Part shown: positions 34,735 through 48,743 of the stretch, piece by piece
How the letters are laid out: every line of letters starts with the position of its first letter
How positions within the stretch are numbered: position 1 is the stretch's first letter
Notes under the pieces: model-generated
The model's input: only the letters and a program-made list of their open reading frames with translations
What the model was told of the DNA's origin: nothing
Database searches by the model: none
Position numbers and translations under genes: made by a program
From: Nemopilema nomurai
Taxonomy: Eukaryota > Cnidaria > Scyphozoa > Rhizostomeae > Rhizostomatidae
Direction: 5' to 3'
Length of the DNA stretch: 64,000 nt
Assembly (NCBI GenBank): GCA_003864495.1
Contig: ML133463.1
Span: 62,001 to 126,000 of the forward strand

Positions 34735-37700
34735 TCATCGTCTTTGGAATCGGAGGATTCTAATATTTATGCTCTCTATATTTTGAAGATTTTAAGTTCA
34801 CAATGAACACAGTCACAGCTATAGGGGCTTACTGAAGATGGAAGCTATGTCCTACGAAGCCATTATGATATATCATAAGTTTGATTTGTGGTTTTTTGTA
34901 AACTCCCTTTCTCTTATATCAAGCCCAATTTTTAACCATAATATGCTGGCTTGATTTTTTCTTAGGCACAAAGCTGTTCATGATCTTTTCATGTCTCGTT
35001 TCACGGAACTAGATTACAGGGTAAATATCTCCTCCATCATTGTGCATTTCTCGTATGATACTTCTCTGTTTTTTCTTTAAACACTCCAGGTCTGCATTTA
35101 TGGCAGGCACGATTTTAAGTCATAACTACTAGTTCTATATATTTATATCAAGCTAAAACCCTTTTTCGTACTCTGTCAGTCATGTTAGTATATTTGTTGT
35201 TTTTATGGTTCTAAAACCCAATGCTTATGGAGGACACTTTTCATAACCAGGCTTTGTTTTTATTGCACAGTAAGGGTTTCCAACGTCACTTTTTATAGTT
35301 GTGATCTTTGTTATTGAGAAGACCCTCCATCCACCCTGCCAATTCCGATTGCTGAGTTGCTAATCCTATTTCTGATCTAGGAACTTCCAATAACATCTGT
35401 CAAAATCCAGAGAATCCTTCGAATATATAATAGAAATCTTCACATGAGGTTTGATAGCAAGTTGGAACAAATGTCCGACAGAGATGATAGCGTTCTCAGT
35501 GTAAGGTTAGTCCTGAGGTTTGCAATATATCTAGATTCTTTAAAAGGAGCCATATCTAAACTGACGTATATTTCTAGTTGACACTATTTGACTTAGCTAA
35601 ACAATTTGCTTTTAATTTAGCTCTTGTAAGACTTCTTGGTGACAACGGAACGTGATTTATTTGCTACTCTTTATAGATCACGTGAGGTGCCTACTAATTT
35701 GATCGTATTATGCTTTTTTACATAAGTATCAACATCAATAAGTGTTCACTATCAAAATTGCATTATGTCGTCAATTTTGCTTTGTATCTTTATAGAGAGG
35801 AAAGCAGAGAGTTGGATTACCTTTACAACGTCTGGGATCACTCGCAAATTGATAACAAAAAAGATTTCATGCTCAAAGTTGAAAATGGATTTGAAAATGC
35901 AAGTGTCTTGTTTGCTAAGACCTATTTTGTTATAAAGTGATGTCTTGCCATGCAATTTTTCTTTGTTTTGTCCAACATCAATTGCAAGTCGGATTTTCAC
36001 GTCTGGTTTTTACATCCTCTAGACCTAACGGGTGATTTAGTCAAAACATATCCATTTTCATTATTACTGCAATTAGTTAGCAGGTAGAAGTGAAAACCAG
36101 TTTCAGTGTTTTATTGACAGCATCAAATGAATATTAGTAGTTATGTCCACGTATATTGATTGTAAACCTAGCAGCTGAACAATATATAAAGCTTTTCGTC
36201 AGTCTTTTCTACCCTGTGTGAAAATTTTTGATGATCAGATATGTTTTGACTACATCTACCGATCTTTTTCATTTGTTTTTCTATTTTATTGTTATATGAC
36301 TTTTATTACTTTTCCAGAACCCCAATGGTGCCATTCATCTTACAAACAGTCTTGGTGTTGCTGACAAGTCAAGAATCAAATGCATTCTGAAAAGAAATTC
36401 TGAAAAGAACGCAGATAAGGAAGATTTTCGATATGGTAGGAAGCTCACATTTCAACCTTGCAAGGCCGTTTGCTCGTTCAGAGAAGCCACTCTGATATTT
36501 TACATGCTGATCCATTTGTGAGGAAAATGTTCCTTTTTGGATATGATCATCAACCTTTGTCGATATATCAGGGTGTAAGCAGATGCGAATTTTAGATAAT
36601 GTTTCAAGTTTCTTGAATATCACATCTAATATATACTTCGCATCAGATGGTTTGGTTAGGTACTTAGATATAGCAGTGATTGCATCATATGAAAAATTAC
36701 ATCATTTCCACGATTTAAAGGGATAAAGTCTAACTTTATGTGTTTCGGATTTATTAATTAAGTGGTTGGTTTTAGAGTTCGCTCTATATAACAACTGAAC
36801 ATTTTCTATTTTGGTTTTTGCAGGTCGTGTGCTAGTGTGTAAAACATTTCTTGGTCGTACCTGCAAAGTAACAAAAGGCGATAAAAGGTAGGTTGACTAC
36901 GATCTCTTATTTTAAGAACAAAACAAAGCACTGTCCGTATGATTATTCCAAATAAATGAATTATATATTTCTCTTGTTGGAAAGGCTTTTGTCAAATTCA
37001 ACTCTGAAAAATCGTGTTTTGAACTGTCAGACGTAATTCAAATATATGAAAGGTGTATTTTGTCTCGAAGACAGACATAGTAATTGAACTGATTGTTAAC
37101 TGCAAGTTTAGCTTAGAAGCGTAATTTTATACTGCAGGGGTCAAAACATGTCAGTACTTTTGTTTACATTATAACGAAAGTGGTTCTGCCGATCTCATAT
37201 GTCGATCTTTTTGCGAACATATGACCTCACCTGCCTGTGTTACGATTTATGATTGCGCATGCTCACTGTCATTCATTTCTCTCCTAATTTCAAGAGTCAC
37301 CAAGCAGCAGTACCAGAATTACGATGCAGCCTATTTGACGAGAAGGCATGCCATTTGCCCAACAAAGGCCAAGAGCAAAAGCACAGTCGGTATAGCCGAG
37401 CTGTGCGACTGTACGCTGCGGAGGTGCACTTGGCACGTGTTCAACGCCGAACTTGTGCTTCCAGAGTATATGGTCGAATTCGAATATGTTACGAGGGTAT
37501 GTATAGAGGTAGAAGAGAATAAACACAAAGATTATTTTGGGAGAAATGACGTCACGATGAAAACAAACGAGCTGTTTTTATAATGGCATGTTTGGCTGCT
37601 TTCTAGGCCTAAAATGGACAGCCTTAAGTGCCTTTACAACACATAACTACAAGGTAAATCGTGAAACAACCCTAGTTGGATATGGTGGCGGGTAATTCTT

Positions 37701-40700
37701 GTTTATGTATCAAAAATCTTCAATCAATCGTTGCAAATTTCATGAAAGATATTGTGATATTTGTTAGCCTAATACGGCAGGACAGGACATCAGTTTTATG
37801 TTACGTTTTGTAGGAAGCTCTCATCGCATTATTGCATTAATTTGTTTCCAATACCTTTGGCTAATTTGTTTGCATATCTTTCTAAGCTAGTGCACTGAAG
37901 CAAATTTATTTTGATTTTTTAATATATTTCACTATTAAGGCAGATGTATTCTGAGTTTGGGTGGCCACTTGTAATGCCTGCGTTGTTTTGTTACAGAATA
38001 CGGAGCCACTGCAAGCGAAGCTGAGTGAGATCTTGCTGGGAGGCGACAAGTCCAACGCGGCCAACCCCCACATCGAAAACGCCGCAGCCGCAGACGCGAC
38101 GTTGACGGAAACAGACCTGAATGTCATCAATTTAGAGCCGATGATCAAGGCCAGGCCCAGGTATCAAAGCTGCTTTGCTGTTCTGTTGAAGCTGGCACTG
38201 TGTGCTGTGATTGGTCATTGGGGTACATCACGTGTAATCCCCTCCTTTGTTTATTATAGTCCGATCGCTATATTGGTCAACCTAATGCCGTATGACGTCA
38301 TGTTCAAGTTAAGTCGTATATCATTCGAACAGGCACTTTCCCGCAGCTAGCTAGGTATAATAGATTTCTCATCATTCTTGCAACGGATGAAGCCACGTCA
38401 AGCAGAATTCATCACAAGCTTACTGGACTCATTAGTTTGATAGATCCTTGGGAATAAACAGCCTATACCGGAACAATATGGAATGCCTACTTGCATTTAA
38501 AATTAAGTTCCTTTTTTATGTACTATCAGCACTTATCATGGTTATCCTGATGTCTGATTGACTTTGTGATCTTTTCTGTGTTGAAATTAAATTGATCGAT
38601 GCTATGGAATCCTTTTCACTTAATTGTTTTTATGATCCAAGTTAATGACTCCTTTGAACCATGTCATTGCAGACTGACTGTCCTTACTGAAGATCTCCTG
38701 TTGAAGCATACAGGAGCCTCGTATATCAATCGCATCTCTGTGAGTTTTGAATAGCCAGTGCGATAAACCTGTTCTATTGTGCAGCCAGATTCATTTGTAT
38801 ACATTGTGCAATTAAAGTAGACTTATCGTTCACAAAGTAACTGAATTTTTGTATATACTGCGTTGTAATAATATCTCATTTTGTCTTAAAATTTCAAAGT
38901 TATCAGCCATCACAGAATTTTTGCCATATTGTTGTCAAATTGCATTGCGTAGATAAAAAATTAACTACTGTTTTGCTGCAAGATATGCTATTCCGAAAAT
39001 ATGCTATACACTGCATGATTGTAGTATTTTATAGACAGGCTCTCTTATCCTACCTCTTACTTTGAAGTTTTTTTTCAATTCTAACAGAGCCTTAATCTGA
39101 ATGGCAGTGGGTTGACCAAGCTGAAGCTTCTATCGACACTTTCAAACCTAAAAAAGCTGATTGTCAGTTTCAACGAATTGACATCTCTTCAAGACCTTTC
39201 AGGGATGGTATGAATACTTGTGTTTTGACTTGCAGAATAATACTCTCTGTCAGTGGGATGTTCTGTTGAATCCTTGAATTGACATAACGAGTGGCCGCAT
39301 TGGCGATTTAGCAGCTGTTCAAGAAGCTGTCAAATAAATGTCACCTTTTTTGCCTCAAAAGTTTAATTTTTTTAGTGAATTATATCAGTATTTTGGTAAT
39401 CATCTTCTTGGCTGTGTGTATCACGGCGCTGCATCCTTCGCTCACGTATCCAGCGTGTAGAGGCCTTTCGGTTTACTTGATAGTAAATCAACTAGAAGCT
39501 ACCTGTTTTGTTCACAATTGATGGTCTTATTTTCTGCTCTTGTAGAAGCATTCTGCGTCGGTGATATTTTCGTAATGTCATTTGTAGGAATATCTTCTAA
39601 TTTATCTTGCAGAGTAGTCTCGAATACTTGGACGCAAGTTTCAATAAAATAGCGTCAGTTGATGGATTTAAGGTGTGAATAGTCGGTTATTTTGTCTGTT
39701 ATACCGTTTTCTTCGTAAAAGAATCCATTTCGAGTGGAAATAGTTTTTATTACACCCGTGGCGCAGGACCAGCAACTGATTAAACGAACTTAAGCTTTAT
39801 CTTTCAAGCAAGAAAGAAGGTTTTTATATTTTTTATATTTGTTTTGATTATAAAGGTAATTGAGAATACTTTTTGCTGTTATCTATATTCTGTAAGCCGG
39901 ATATGACGTTATGAGTAATATCAAATTGATTTATTCGCTTCACAAAACTACCAGGATTAGTTTTAATAGATCATAGCCGTCTTAGAAACAATGCATAATT
40001 TTTTTTGTCTAAACTTTGACATGGCTCTGTTTATCCACAGGGATGCATCCATCTTGCACATTTGGATCTCAGTTGGAACCGACTGCATTACACCCGCGAG
40101 GAAGTCGGCTTGATTAGGAAGTATCTGCCTGCGATCAAGACCCTGATTTTGAAACACAATTCGTTTTTAAAGGTTAGAGGGTACTTTCTGATAATTTGTA
40201 GTCTAGACCCGTGTTAACGTTGATTTGTGATCCTTCATTGTCAACAAATTGTTATGAACCTGCAAGAGCGTTTTATCTTTGTCCCATGTTGTGACAAGAA
40301 TATATTTTATACATTTGCAAGGATTCATATCAGTTGTCTCTGGAAAGCACAACTGGAAGCTCTCTTGAAGCCACGGCTCTATGAGCTCAGTTTGATAGAA
40401 ATATTTGCATTGCTTTACAGCCTGAAACTCTTCGGCTGCGCTGTATTGGCCGACTGCGTAACCTCAACGTGTTGAATGGCGAAGAGGTAGCTGAGGAGGA
40501 GACAACGCTGGCTATAAGAATGGCAGCTTGTTCCCGAATCGCCTACGTCACCGTCCTTGCACATTCAAGGACAGACACGTGTAAACCACGGACCCTCAGC
40601 TTGGAATCCACCTGTAGTGTCATCATGGCTAAAAGTAAACACAAACCGGTCAAGCTTTACGAAGATGACAAAAAATGGTTTTTCAAGGTTCATCTGAGAC

Positions 40701-43700
40701 TTTTTCGCATTTCGCATGGTGCCGCTTCATGGCCAGTCTAATTTGTCCCTCCAGAATACTATTCGGCCTCATTTAATTTAATACAATGCTGTCTAGTTTA
40801 CGACCAAGGTACTTCAGGACACCTAGGTTCTAATTCTGTCCATGATTGAATCTGATTGTTATGTTTGCAGGAAAGACGTATCTATTGACACAATATACAT
40901 AAATGTATACATACATTGCGCTCTTTTTCCATTTACTTCCAAAATTTTTACACATGAAAAGTGTTAGATGCATGTTTGCTCATGTATGTATGTCCTTAAG
41001 AGCTTATGGAAGAAAGTTTTCTCACACAATATTTTCTCAATACAACAGATTGACACATCTCCGTCTCTTCCAGGTCACGTGCCTCCAATTAGACAACCAG
41101 CACTTGAGCAAGATTTCAAACTTGGAGCATCTGGATAACCTCAAGTATGTTTCATTCAACAACAATGACATCACCAAGATAGAGGTAGGCCTTATTGTTT
41201 TCATTATCGATCGCCTCACTTTTGCCTCATGCAAATGCAGAACATTGTTACCTGTAATCTGTTCTGAAAGTCTACAAACCTCATTTGGTAAGTTTCTTTT
41301 TCAGAGCATGATGATTTGCATATTGGTAGCTTTAATCGTGTTTTTAATTTCTTTTTAGGGTCTTGAAAGCTGCCCGCAAATCGAAGAACTTTCTCTAGCT
41401 GGCAACTGTATCTCAAAGCTGGAAGGAATTGACCACCTTCTGAAGTTACAATCCCTCAATTTGGATAACAACAATTTGATGTCAATTGACGCCACGAATT
41501 TCGAAAAACTGACCGAACTTAGACATCTTTCACTGGAAAATAATTTCATATCCAGAATCAGGAGCCTTCAGGTTTGAGAAAATACATAGCGAGAATGTTG
41601 CAAAGTTACTTGTTCGTCTCCGTTTTGTTCCTTTTTTACAGCCTTGGTGAAGTTTTGGGCTGGTTGCGTTTCAAAGTAGCTTAAAAATCAATAAAGCATT
41701 AAAAATCAGTCTTCTAGCACTGACCCTGTTTTTTGGTTTCGGATACTGTGACAGGTAGGCAAATGATCATTGTGCAAGGAAGAAGGCATTCTCTATTTCC
41801 CTGTCAACTTTAATTACCTGCTAGTACTTTCTCTCTCGCATGTATTGAATTCTGCTGAAGAAAGCAAAAGCTTTTACAAGAAATTCGTTCTAGTTATTCT
41901 GTCACAATAGCGTTTGGAATCTGTCCTTACGGCTTTATGATCAGAGGTCGGTTATCAAATGGACTATTGGGATAAAGTCTTCGTTAGTTATCTTTAGTGA
42001 ACGAAACAACTTCTGTTACTAGAGGACCTCATTTAGAATGGAATCTTTTCTGTTTCAGAAAGCAACGTCTCTACATGATGTATTTCTTGGTAACAACAAG
42101 ATTACAAACATGCGAGAATTATTCCACCTGAAAGTATGATTTTGAAGCTCTCATTTTTTTTTGATTGAGACAAATGCCACACATGTTGCAGGAATATTTG
42201 GCATACCTTGCGATGTTTTTTATAATCAAAAAGTGATACTGGAGTGACTCTTGATATTGGATGCGAAACATATACAACTTGCATAAATTGAAGCCAAATA
42301 TTCTCTATTCTTTTAATATAATTGAATCATCACTTTTTAATTTTTATCTAAAATGCCATTTCGTAATTCTGATAGCAGTTATTCTAACCCTGTACGCCAT
42401 AACTCTCATCATTTCTATTCTTGACACAAATGGGTTTTGATCAGCTGATTTGAATAATTTGATTTGAAATATCCGAACCTCCTTTGGTATAGAACATCCA
42501 GTGCTTGGCAATCCTTGATCTGATTGGCAATCCAATCGCAGATGAGTCGCCGGATTACAGAATCTTCATCATTTACCATCTCCAATCATTGCGCGCGCTG
42601 GATGGCAAGGCTGTTGATCAAATGGAAGAAACTATCGCCAAGGATACCTACGGAGGCCGCTTGACTCAAGATCTTGTGGCGGAGAGACTCGGTCACTCCA
42701 ACTTTGTCGATGTTTGTGAGCTGGACCTGCCCAACCAGGGACTAAGAAGCATCGACCTTGGCAATGGAGATTCGTTTAGCTACTTGACAAGGTCTGCTGA
42801 CTCTTTTCATGTTTTCTCCATAACAATGGTAATGCCATAAACTTTCACTTGAGATATCATATTTGTCATTTTATATATACCAGCGAATCATGTTTTGTGC
42901 CGAGACATGTTGATAGCGACGTTTCATTGCAGTGTAAACTTGGAGCATAACAGTTTGACAAACTTCGGAGGACTGATTCATTTGTCAAATTTAAAGGTTT
43001 GTAATTTTCTTACTGCAACTGTTGGTTCTAAAGAACATAAGAAGCTTCTGATTTAGCTGTTGGTAGGCAGAGCCTCTTTAGTTATGTATATATATACATA
43101 TATAGCTTTTTTACTTGTGTCATGTCTATGAGCTAAAAATATTGCATGCAGAGCACCTCTACCTGATCATCAAGATGTTTTTGACCCAGGACGTTCTCAT
43201 CTCCTTAAGGTCCTGTGTCTGAACTTCAATCACGTGGATAGTATTGTTGGTAAGCCAAAGGTGACACAGGTGCCAACAAATCCTTCGCAAAAGGTCATCA
43301 GTGAGCTGACCAACAGTGAATACCACACGCCTGTTCTGGACAGACTCGAAGTGCTGCATCTAGGGTGAGTCTGTCAATAATTTTTCGTCCTCTCCATTTC
43401 AAATTTACGTCAAAATCAGTTGTATTTTATAATGACACTGTAATAATCATAAATATGGCTTTTTGCCTGAAACAGAAGTTTATGTTGATACCTACAATTG
43501 TTATTGAAGGACTGCATTCTCATTTCTGCTCCTATGTAAGTGGAAAAGCTTTTATCCATGGTCCTGATCGGCAGAACAGCCTGATTTCCAATGCCCGAGA
43601 CAGGTTTACGCATGACAAAGTGTTATTTTGAAGCTCGCTTAATGCCCTTCCTTTTTATTGCCATAGCGATGCATTTCCAAGCTTGCATACATAATTCGCT

Positions 43701-46700
43701 ATTATTTTCAGTTATATTTAACACGTAAAATCGGCTCTTTTTTGTGCTTTGTCTCGATGACTGCAGATGTATCATTTCTACTCAGGTTTAACGGGATAAG
43801 CAATATACCCGCTCTTCAACTTGGAAGATTGAGAAATTTGAAAACGCTGTTTCTTCAAGGTTATCTTTTTACCCTAATTTCTATTATATGATATATGTTT
43901 ATATCTATGTACCGAATGTTTGTTTGTTTATATATCATCCCATTTTTTATTGTGAGTTCTTTTTTGTGAGGGAAATCTCTTTCCTGTTTATTTATCTAGA
44001 CTTTCAATTTATGCAGGGGAGATATACCAATTGCTTTTATCATAAACTCACTACAAAGCTGCTCGATCAGGGTCTATGTCCTGTTCGAAAAATAATCGAC
44101 ATGGACATGTATTCTTCCTTGAATACTGCATATTAATAAGTATTTTATTTTAGGAAACGATATATCCAAGGTTGATGGTATTGAAGGACTAACAGAATTA
44201 CGAGAATTGGTTCTTGACAAAAACAAAATAAAGGTAGTAAATGACCAGTTGTTCATCCCAATCATTAAGAGCACTTTTGATATTGCGTTTTTCTAAGCTA
44301 CTTCCACCGGGATATAAGCTTGAAGTTAACTGACTTCGTTACTACCTTTCTATTTCTACTGAGTACAATTTGCAGTGTCTGCTACATTTTGCTCTGCATG
44401 ACATTATGTTTGCTATCTGGTACAGCTGAAAACCTCTTCACTGCTGCTTGCTGCTTGATGGAAGAAGTACTAAAAGCATAGTCTTAAGCTACTTTGGATG
44501 CTTAAAACTGAAAGGTGTTAATAAACAGCTATGCCATAGCCAAAGCCGCTTTCCTCAGCAATGTAGCAAGCAAGCTTTGAGGCATATTGGCCCCAGTTGC
44601 CTTTCTCAGTGTTTATTCACTACGTTTCACCTAACAAGCTGAAGTATCAGATTCTCACCAATTTTAATTTTTCGTCTGCCAATATTTTAGAGTTTTGGAG
44701 AGTATTCATTTGCGAGCCAATGGAAACTCACTGAATTACACTGTGAAGAGAACAGGTCAGGGTTTATGAGAGTTTTGGGGTCTACATATCCCCCTTTTAG
44801 TTGGAAAGCCTGATTTTACTTATTGTAAATTGTTACTGTAATTATTACTTATAATGCTGAGATAGTGAAATAGAGACTTTTACTTCGAGAAACGCTCGAA
44901 ATGTGTGTATGTGAATGTCTTTTGAATTACCAAAATCAATACTAGAAATTGGCAACAATAGATTTTTGTTGCGGATAAGAATGTTGGGGATTATGTCAAT
45001 ATCTTCTTCTCTAATATCAATTCTATTGAGATACCTTGACAGAAGCACCTGTAGGCATTTTTAAATCGCATCTCTCACTATCATTGTCACTTGTGTGTTG
45101 TATCAGTTGATTTTCAATTTAATTTGCACGTTGATGATCTTTTGTTTTGCCATGTTCCAGGATTCGTGAACTTGCGAACTTAGAGCAACTCACCAACCTG
45201 CAGAGGCTGTTCCTTGGCATGAATAGAATACAGGTACCGTTATTGCAAATGGTAGTGCTCAAATTGACAGCTCAACTAGTTTTCTTAGGCTCAGGTGTGC
45301 ATTAAATGGAGAAAAGCTGCAGCGGCATTTCACCCTCGCTAGCACACAATACTTGTCTAATAACGCAAAAAGCATAGGAACATCAAATAATTTTCGTCAT
45401 CAAGTTGGGAGAGGTTGTTGACTTTGTTTATAAAATGAGGTGTTATTGAATCTAAAGCAATGATTTGCAATGCGAAAGAACACTTTTGTCGTCATACTTT
45501 CAAAATCAATTTGCCTTGAGGACTAAACAGGTTGTTAAATAATGTCATTATTGCCCGGAAGCTATTTGTTCATCTTGCTTTTACTGGTGCAAATCAGGGG
45601 TTTCACAATTTTTTTGCTTCATTTAGGAGAGTGCCGAAATCGAGCGACTAGAAGGTCTTTCAAATCTAATTGAACTGTCAGTTGTTGGCAACCCAGTAAG
45701 TATGTCCAGAACACCTTTGCTCTCTTTGTCAACAGAAATGTAGCATTGAACACAATAGGAAACTTGGATATACTTTGCCACAAGGGTATTGTGTTCCACT
45801 TGTGTCACTTGCTGTTGGATGTTCGCTGAGTTTATACATTATATTTCAACTATTGATATAAAATCCTTGATAAGGATGATATTTTTTCACATCAGATCAT
45901 ATTGCATTTATAGCTACTGATTTCTTCATTCGATTAGTAATTTTCATCATCTGCTACTCGCATTTATTTTACGAGTTGCTATATACCATGTTAGCCTTTT
46001 TGTGTACTGGCTAATGTTTTCAAAAAATGTTTTTGTGTACTGGCATCATATTTGATGTTAGTTGCTTTTATCCACTACATTTAAGCTACATATTTCTGCT
46101 GTAAGCTCTATCCCTATGTGATATCCGTCTCTCTATATTGTATCTATCTGTCTATCTCTCGGTTTTCGCGTTTTAAGTTATTCCAATTCATTGTCATATA
46201 TCAATTTTCTTTTAGTAATATTGTATAGCGTGTTATTTAGTAATATTGTACCAGTTATTTTTAAATGCAGTTTCAAATAATGGATAGAAGCAGCAAATAT
46301 TTACTGCAGTCTTCAGTGCGTGTTGATATTCATTTGATTTTAGAAAGTAAGATACAGATGCCATTAGTAAACCGGTGCTCTCGAATGATAATGCTAAATG
46401 TTGCCACCCTGTGCACACAGATATCCCGTCGACTGATGCATCGACCGATGCTCGTGTTTCGCCAGCCGAACCTCATGAGTATCGACGGCATGCCAGTTAC
46501 GAACGAAGAGCGAACGAAAGCCGAACTCTACTTCTTGGAGCAACAGGTACCCCCATACTAGTTGTTATCGCCAGCTTTCGCAATGTTCATTCCTGGAAGA
46601 ATTGTGCTCACCAGAAATTGCACCCAGTGTCTTCTGGGCTGAAGGTTGACTTCCTTCGATTTCTCTTTAGATCTCTTTTTTGCTCAAAATAAAGTTGGCT

Positions 46701-48743
46701 CATATATATGTATTTTTGGTACAGTCGAGTATCTCCAAGTCCTGTTCTTGAAGACTCAGGCTCTCATTTCGATTAACGTTGGGGAATTCGTTCTGAATAC
46801 GTGTTACCCTCGGTGGGTCGGCATCTCGTTCAATCATCTAGATTCATTGTTTGCGTTAAGCGTATCAATGTTCTTCTTTTGCGTATTGCGAGCATCCTGC
46901 TATTAGCATCAAAGTCATTAGTTGCATTCCCAATGAAGAATGTAGTTCGGCTCTGGAAGAATTCATTCCTCTCTGAAAGGACTGCTTTGCAATTTAATAA
47001 TTTGGCCTATTTCATGTGAAATCCTGGTGTGGCCAGATCTTGGCACTTCTTATTCACTTATTACGTCACACTGTGGCCTTCGCGTTAGGGTGGTGTGCAA
47101 CTACTGCAAACATTGGCTGGTGCCGCCAACATCTCTTTGCCTGGAATAAATGTAGCTTCCACTAAATCAACAGCACAAGTTCCCTTGAAGGTAAGACATT
47201 AAGCAGTTAATCTTGCTTTGCCATTCTGTCGGTTAACAGTTTTATTCTACATTAAGTTGCGATATTCTGTCACTGCTCGCTTCCAAATTCAGCCTCTTCA
47301 TCTAGGGACCTTGTCTTCAATACTGATGTTCAGCTTCCTTACCTAAGGAACCTTGTATTTGATTCCAATTATGGATTTGTGACCTAGGGACCTCAGTACC
47401 TTCAACTGTAGTTTTAAAAAATAAGCACTTATTGTCATGAAGATTTAGTTAGTCTATATGTTGGCCAGTTTGAGAGGACGTGGAACCTCTTTTCTTAAAC
47501 AATAATTGTGGCGAACAACGATAGTTTGGTCAGTGCAGGAAAATAGTGTCGCCCAGTCAAATTGAAACAAACGACCCTCTGACGGTTTACTGGCTAGGCT
47601 TGGGTTATGGCCGAGGCCTGCCAAGCAACGAACATATCCAATTGAATGATGAAATTGTTTGAAAATAATACGAGTTTCTTCTTAATACGATTTAGCTTTA
47701 TTCATATGAAAGTAACTTTTAGGTGTCTTGAAGACGAGTGCTTGTTGACATGCATTGCTGTCTTTCCTTCGATGCACTTTACTTTTCGTTTTGCATCCTT
47801 TTCTCCTTTTTTCACAGGTCACTCAGGTCCAGCTTAGTGGCAACAACCCGGATTATGCCTATCAGCTCGGGCAGCGAATTTACAGTCTCGATCGCTTGCA
47901 AAACACTACTCCGCCACCGTATCTTGGTAATGATACCTATGATCATAGCAAAGGTAACTGGGTAATTGCTTAAAGACGATCCATGAAAATGGCAGGCTTG
48001 TAATTTTGCAGATTAATTTTCAACGCTTGTAATTTTGCAGATTAAATTCTATCATTTTAGAAATTTTCATTTGTAGTTCGCCTTCAAATACTTCACATTT
48101 AGCCTTAAGAGTGACACTTTGTTCTAGAGATGTCGCTCAGATATTATATCATAGAAATGTTCCTCTAAAGCTGTCTTTTCCTTGGATGTTTGAGGTGTTA
48201 ATTTTCATCCAAGGGTCAAGAAGTGGTCGCAAAAACCAAACAAATGGCAGTCGTAAGTCAGGCGGTCGTCAAGACAATTCGTATCAAGAAAGGTATGTGC
48301 AAGATTCCATTGTAGCCAATTTCAATCCCAAAAGGTGAAGAAAATATATTGACGCTTTTTCATGGTCAAGCTACGTTCTTTGCGTTGTGTTTACTGCAAA
48401 GTTAAAGAAGTCTTAATGCCATTCGGAGCAAGACAGTGTGATGTGCATGCACCGTAGCGACAGGTAGAGTGACGTAGCTTAATTGGACTGTGACGTAATG
48501 CAACCAATACTGATGAATCGCGGAGCAACTCGTGGTGCTGCGCAGCTGCACGTAGCCGTATTCCGCGTCCTCATGACGTCATTGGCGATTGACTCTCTGA
48601 AACCTGCCCGATTTGAGCATCTGCAATCAATTCTCTGTCTTTTATTATACTGGTGAAGTGTTTTTTGCATAGCAGAAGCCGACTTAATGTCTTTGTCAAG
48701 TATATAGCTGATCATTTCTTGCAGGTCGAATTCAAAACGATGA
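28800..48743 (+). CDS. LRRC9: Leucine-rich repeat-containing protein 9
   Basis: A complete gene of 38 phase-consistent exons encodes about 1512 residues (human about 1450). LRRC9 is a large LRR protein conserved in animals; its exact role is not well defined. The order is an N-terminal SDS22-like LRR block, an acidic and coiled-coil linker, a central module with ELVLPEYMVEFEY, a second long LRR block, and a basic Ser/Gly-rich tail ending QERSNSKR. The best matching signatures are LEELWICECSIK, LKKLYLYENEIEKIENI, EVLWLNGNRI, the LVLPEY motif, LEVLHLGFNGI and LRELVLDKNKI. No frameshift or stop interrupts it. The start ATG at 28800 gives MENEEDG and is the first in the exon. Exon coordinates are in the six segment entries that follow. 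Confidence 0.96.
29220..29830 (-). mobile_element. LINE (non-LTR retrotransposon) fragment, 3' part of reverse transcriptase
   Basis: In LRRC9 intron 1, the minus strand shows the post-catalytic region of a LINE reverse transcriptase split over two frames. One frame reads DIWTETWSLTNWQKGKLA and SMVRAIWGITKRDKIRN, equivalent to the family text YGSETWSLTK...MERAMLGITLRDKIRN; the other covers the preceding part (REIDKWITVASKRFRQF, then FLREYC). Further downstream WTEW- and RPKIRWRNDI-like text continues. It is frameshifted, lacks the catalytic half and is inactive. Confidence 0.8.
32640..35898 (+). CDS. LRRC9: LRRC9 exons 7-13, linker
   Basis: Exons 32640-32795, 33467-33536, 33911-34124, 34558-34689, 34966-35020, 35381-35505 and 35796-35898. 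The segment starts VSKKIMYYKMKVKTLDRGF (vertebrates have a very similar phrase), passes through an acidic Ser-rich patch (SEDSSSADELEELLERVDS) and reaches LETAGNVRFEEGG. Exon 13 ends GFEN; the phase-correct junction uses gcaagt, a GC donor. Exon 9 is clearly more GC-rich than its surroundings. Confidence 0.92.
34702..34733 (+). repeat. (GTT)n microsatellite next to a splice donor
   Basis: About ten GTT units begin 12 bases after the LRRC9 exon 10 donor (34690). Confidence 0.9.
36318..38739 (+). CDS. LRRC9: LRRC9 exons 14-18, central module
   Basis: Exons 36318-36435, 36824-36887, 37295-37496, 37997-38160 and 38673-38739. They encode AIHLTNSLGVADKSRI, RVLVCKTFLGRTCKV (compare the vertebrate LLVTKVFLG), a Cys-containing stretch CDCTLRRCTWHVFNAELVL leading to PEYMVEFEYVTR, and a Glu/Ala-rich piece. 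The LVLPEYxVEFEY motif is the strongest single identifier of this gene family outside the LRRs. Confidence 0.93.
39088..42791 (+). CDS. LRRC9: LRRC9 exons 19-26, second LRR block, first half
   Basis: Exons 39088-39207, 39613-39672, 40041-40172, 40421-40687, 41074-41184, 41359-41571, 42059-42133 and 42493-42791; all but the last are exact multiples of three, as is common where each exon carries whole repeats. Repeats include LNGSGLTKLKLLSTLSNLKK, YLDASFNKIASVDGF, ISNLEHLDNLKYVSFNNND and LSLAGNCISKLEGI. Exon 26 has YRIFIIYHLQSL-type capping text (read DYRIFIIYHLQSLRALDG) and GRLTQDLVAERLGHSNF, as in vertebrates. Confidence 0.95.
42933..46546 (+). CDS. LRRC9: LRRC9 exons 27-34, second LRR block, second half
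   Basis: Exons 42933-42996, 43210-43364, 43786-43859, 44154-44233, 44691-44755, 45161-45233, 45627-45695 and 46421-46546. Repeats include NLEHNSLTNFGGLIHLSNLK, VLCLNFNHVDSI, LKTLFLQGNDISKVDGI, QRLFLGMNRI and LIELSVVGNP. The LRR cap reads LVFRQPNLMSIDGMPVTNEE, the usual end of an SDS22-like block. Exon 28 uses the acceptor cttaag at 43209, chosen because it restores the vertebrate-like VLCLN start. Confidence 0.95.
47089..48743 (+). CDS. LRRC9: LRRC9 exons 35-38, C-terminal tail
   Basis: Exons 47089-47190, 47818-47953 (an earlier donor at 47926 is equally in phase), 48214-48292 and 48725-48743. The tail is polar: GGVQLLQTLAGAANISLP, SGNNPDYAYQLGQRIYSLD, then GSRSGRKNQTNGSRKSGGRQ and QERSNSKR before TGA. 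It is less conserved than the rest and was assigned by phase. No AATAAA was found close behind the stop. Confidence 0.8.
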
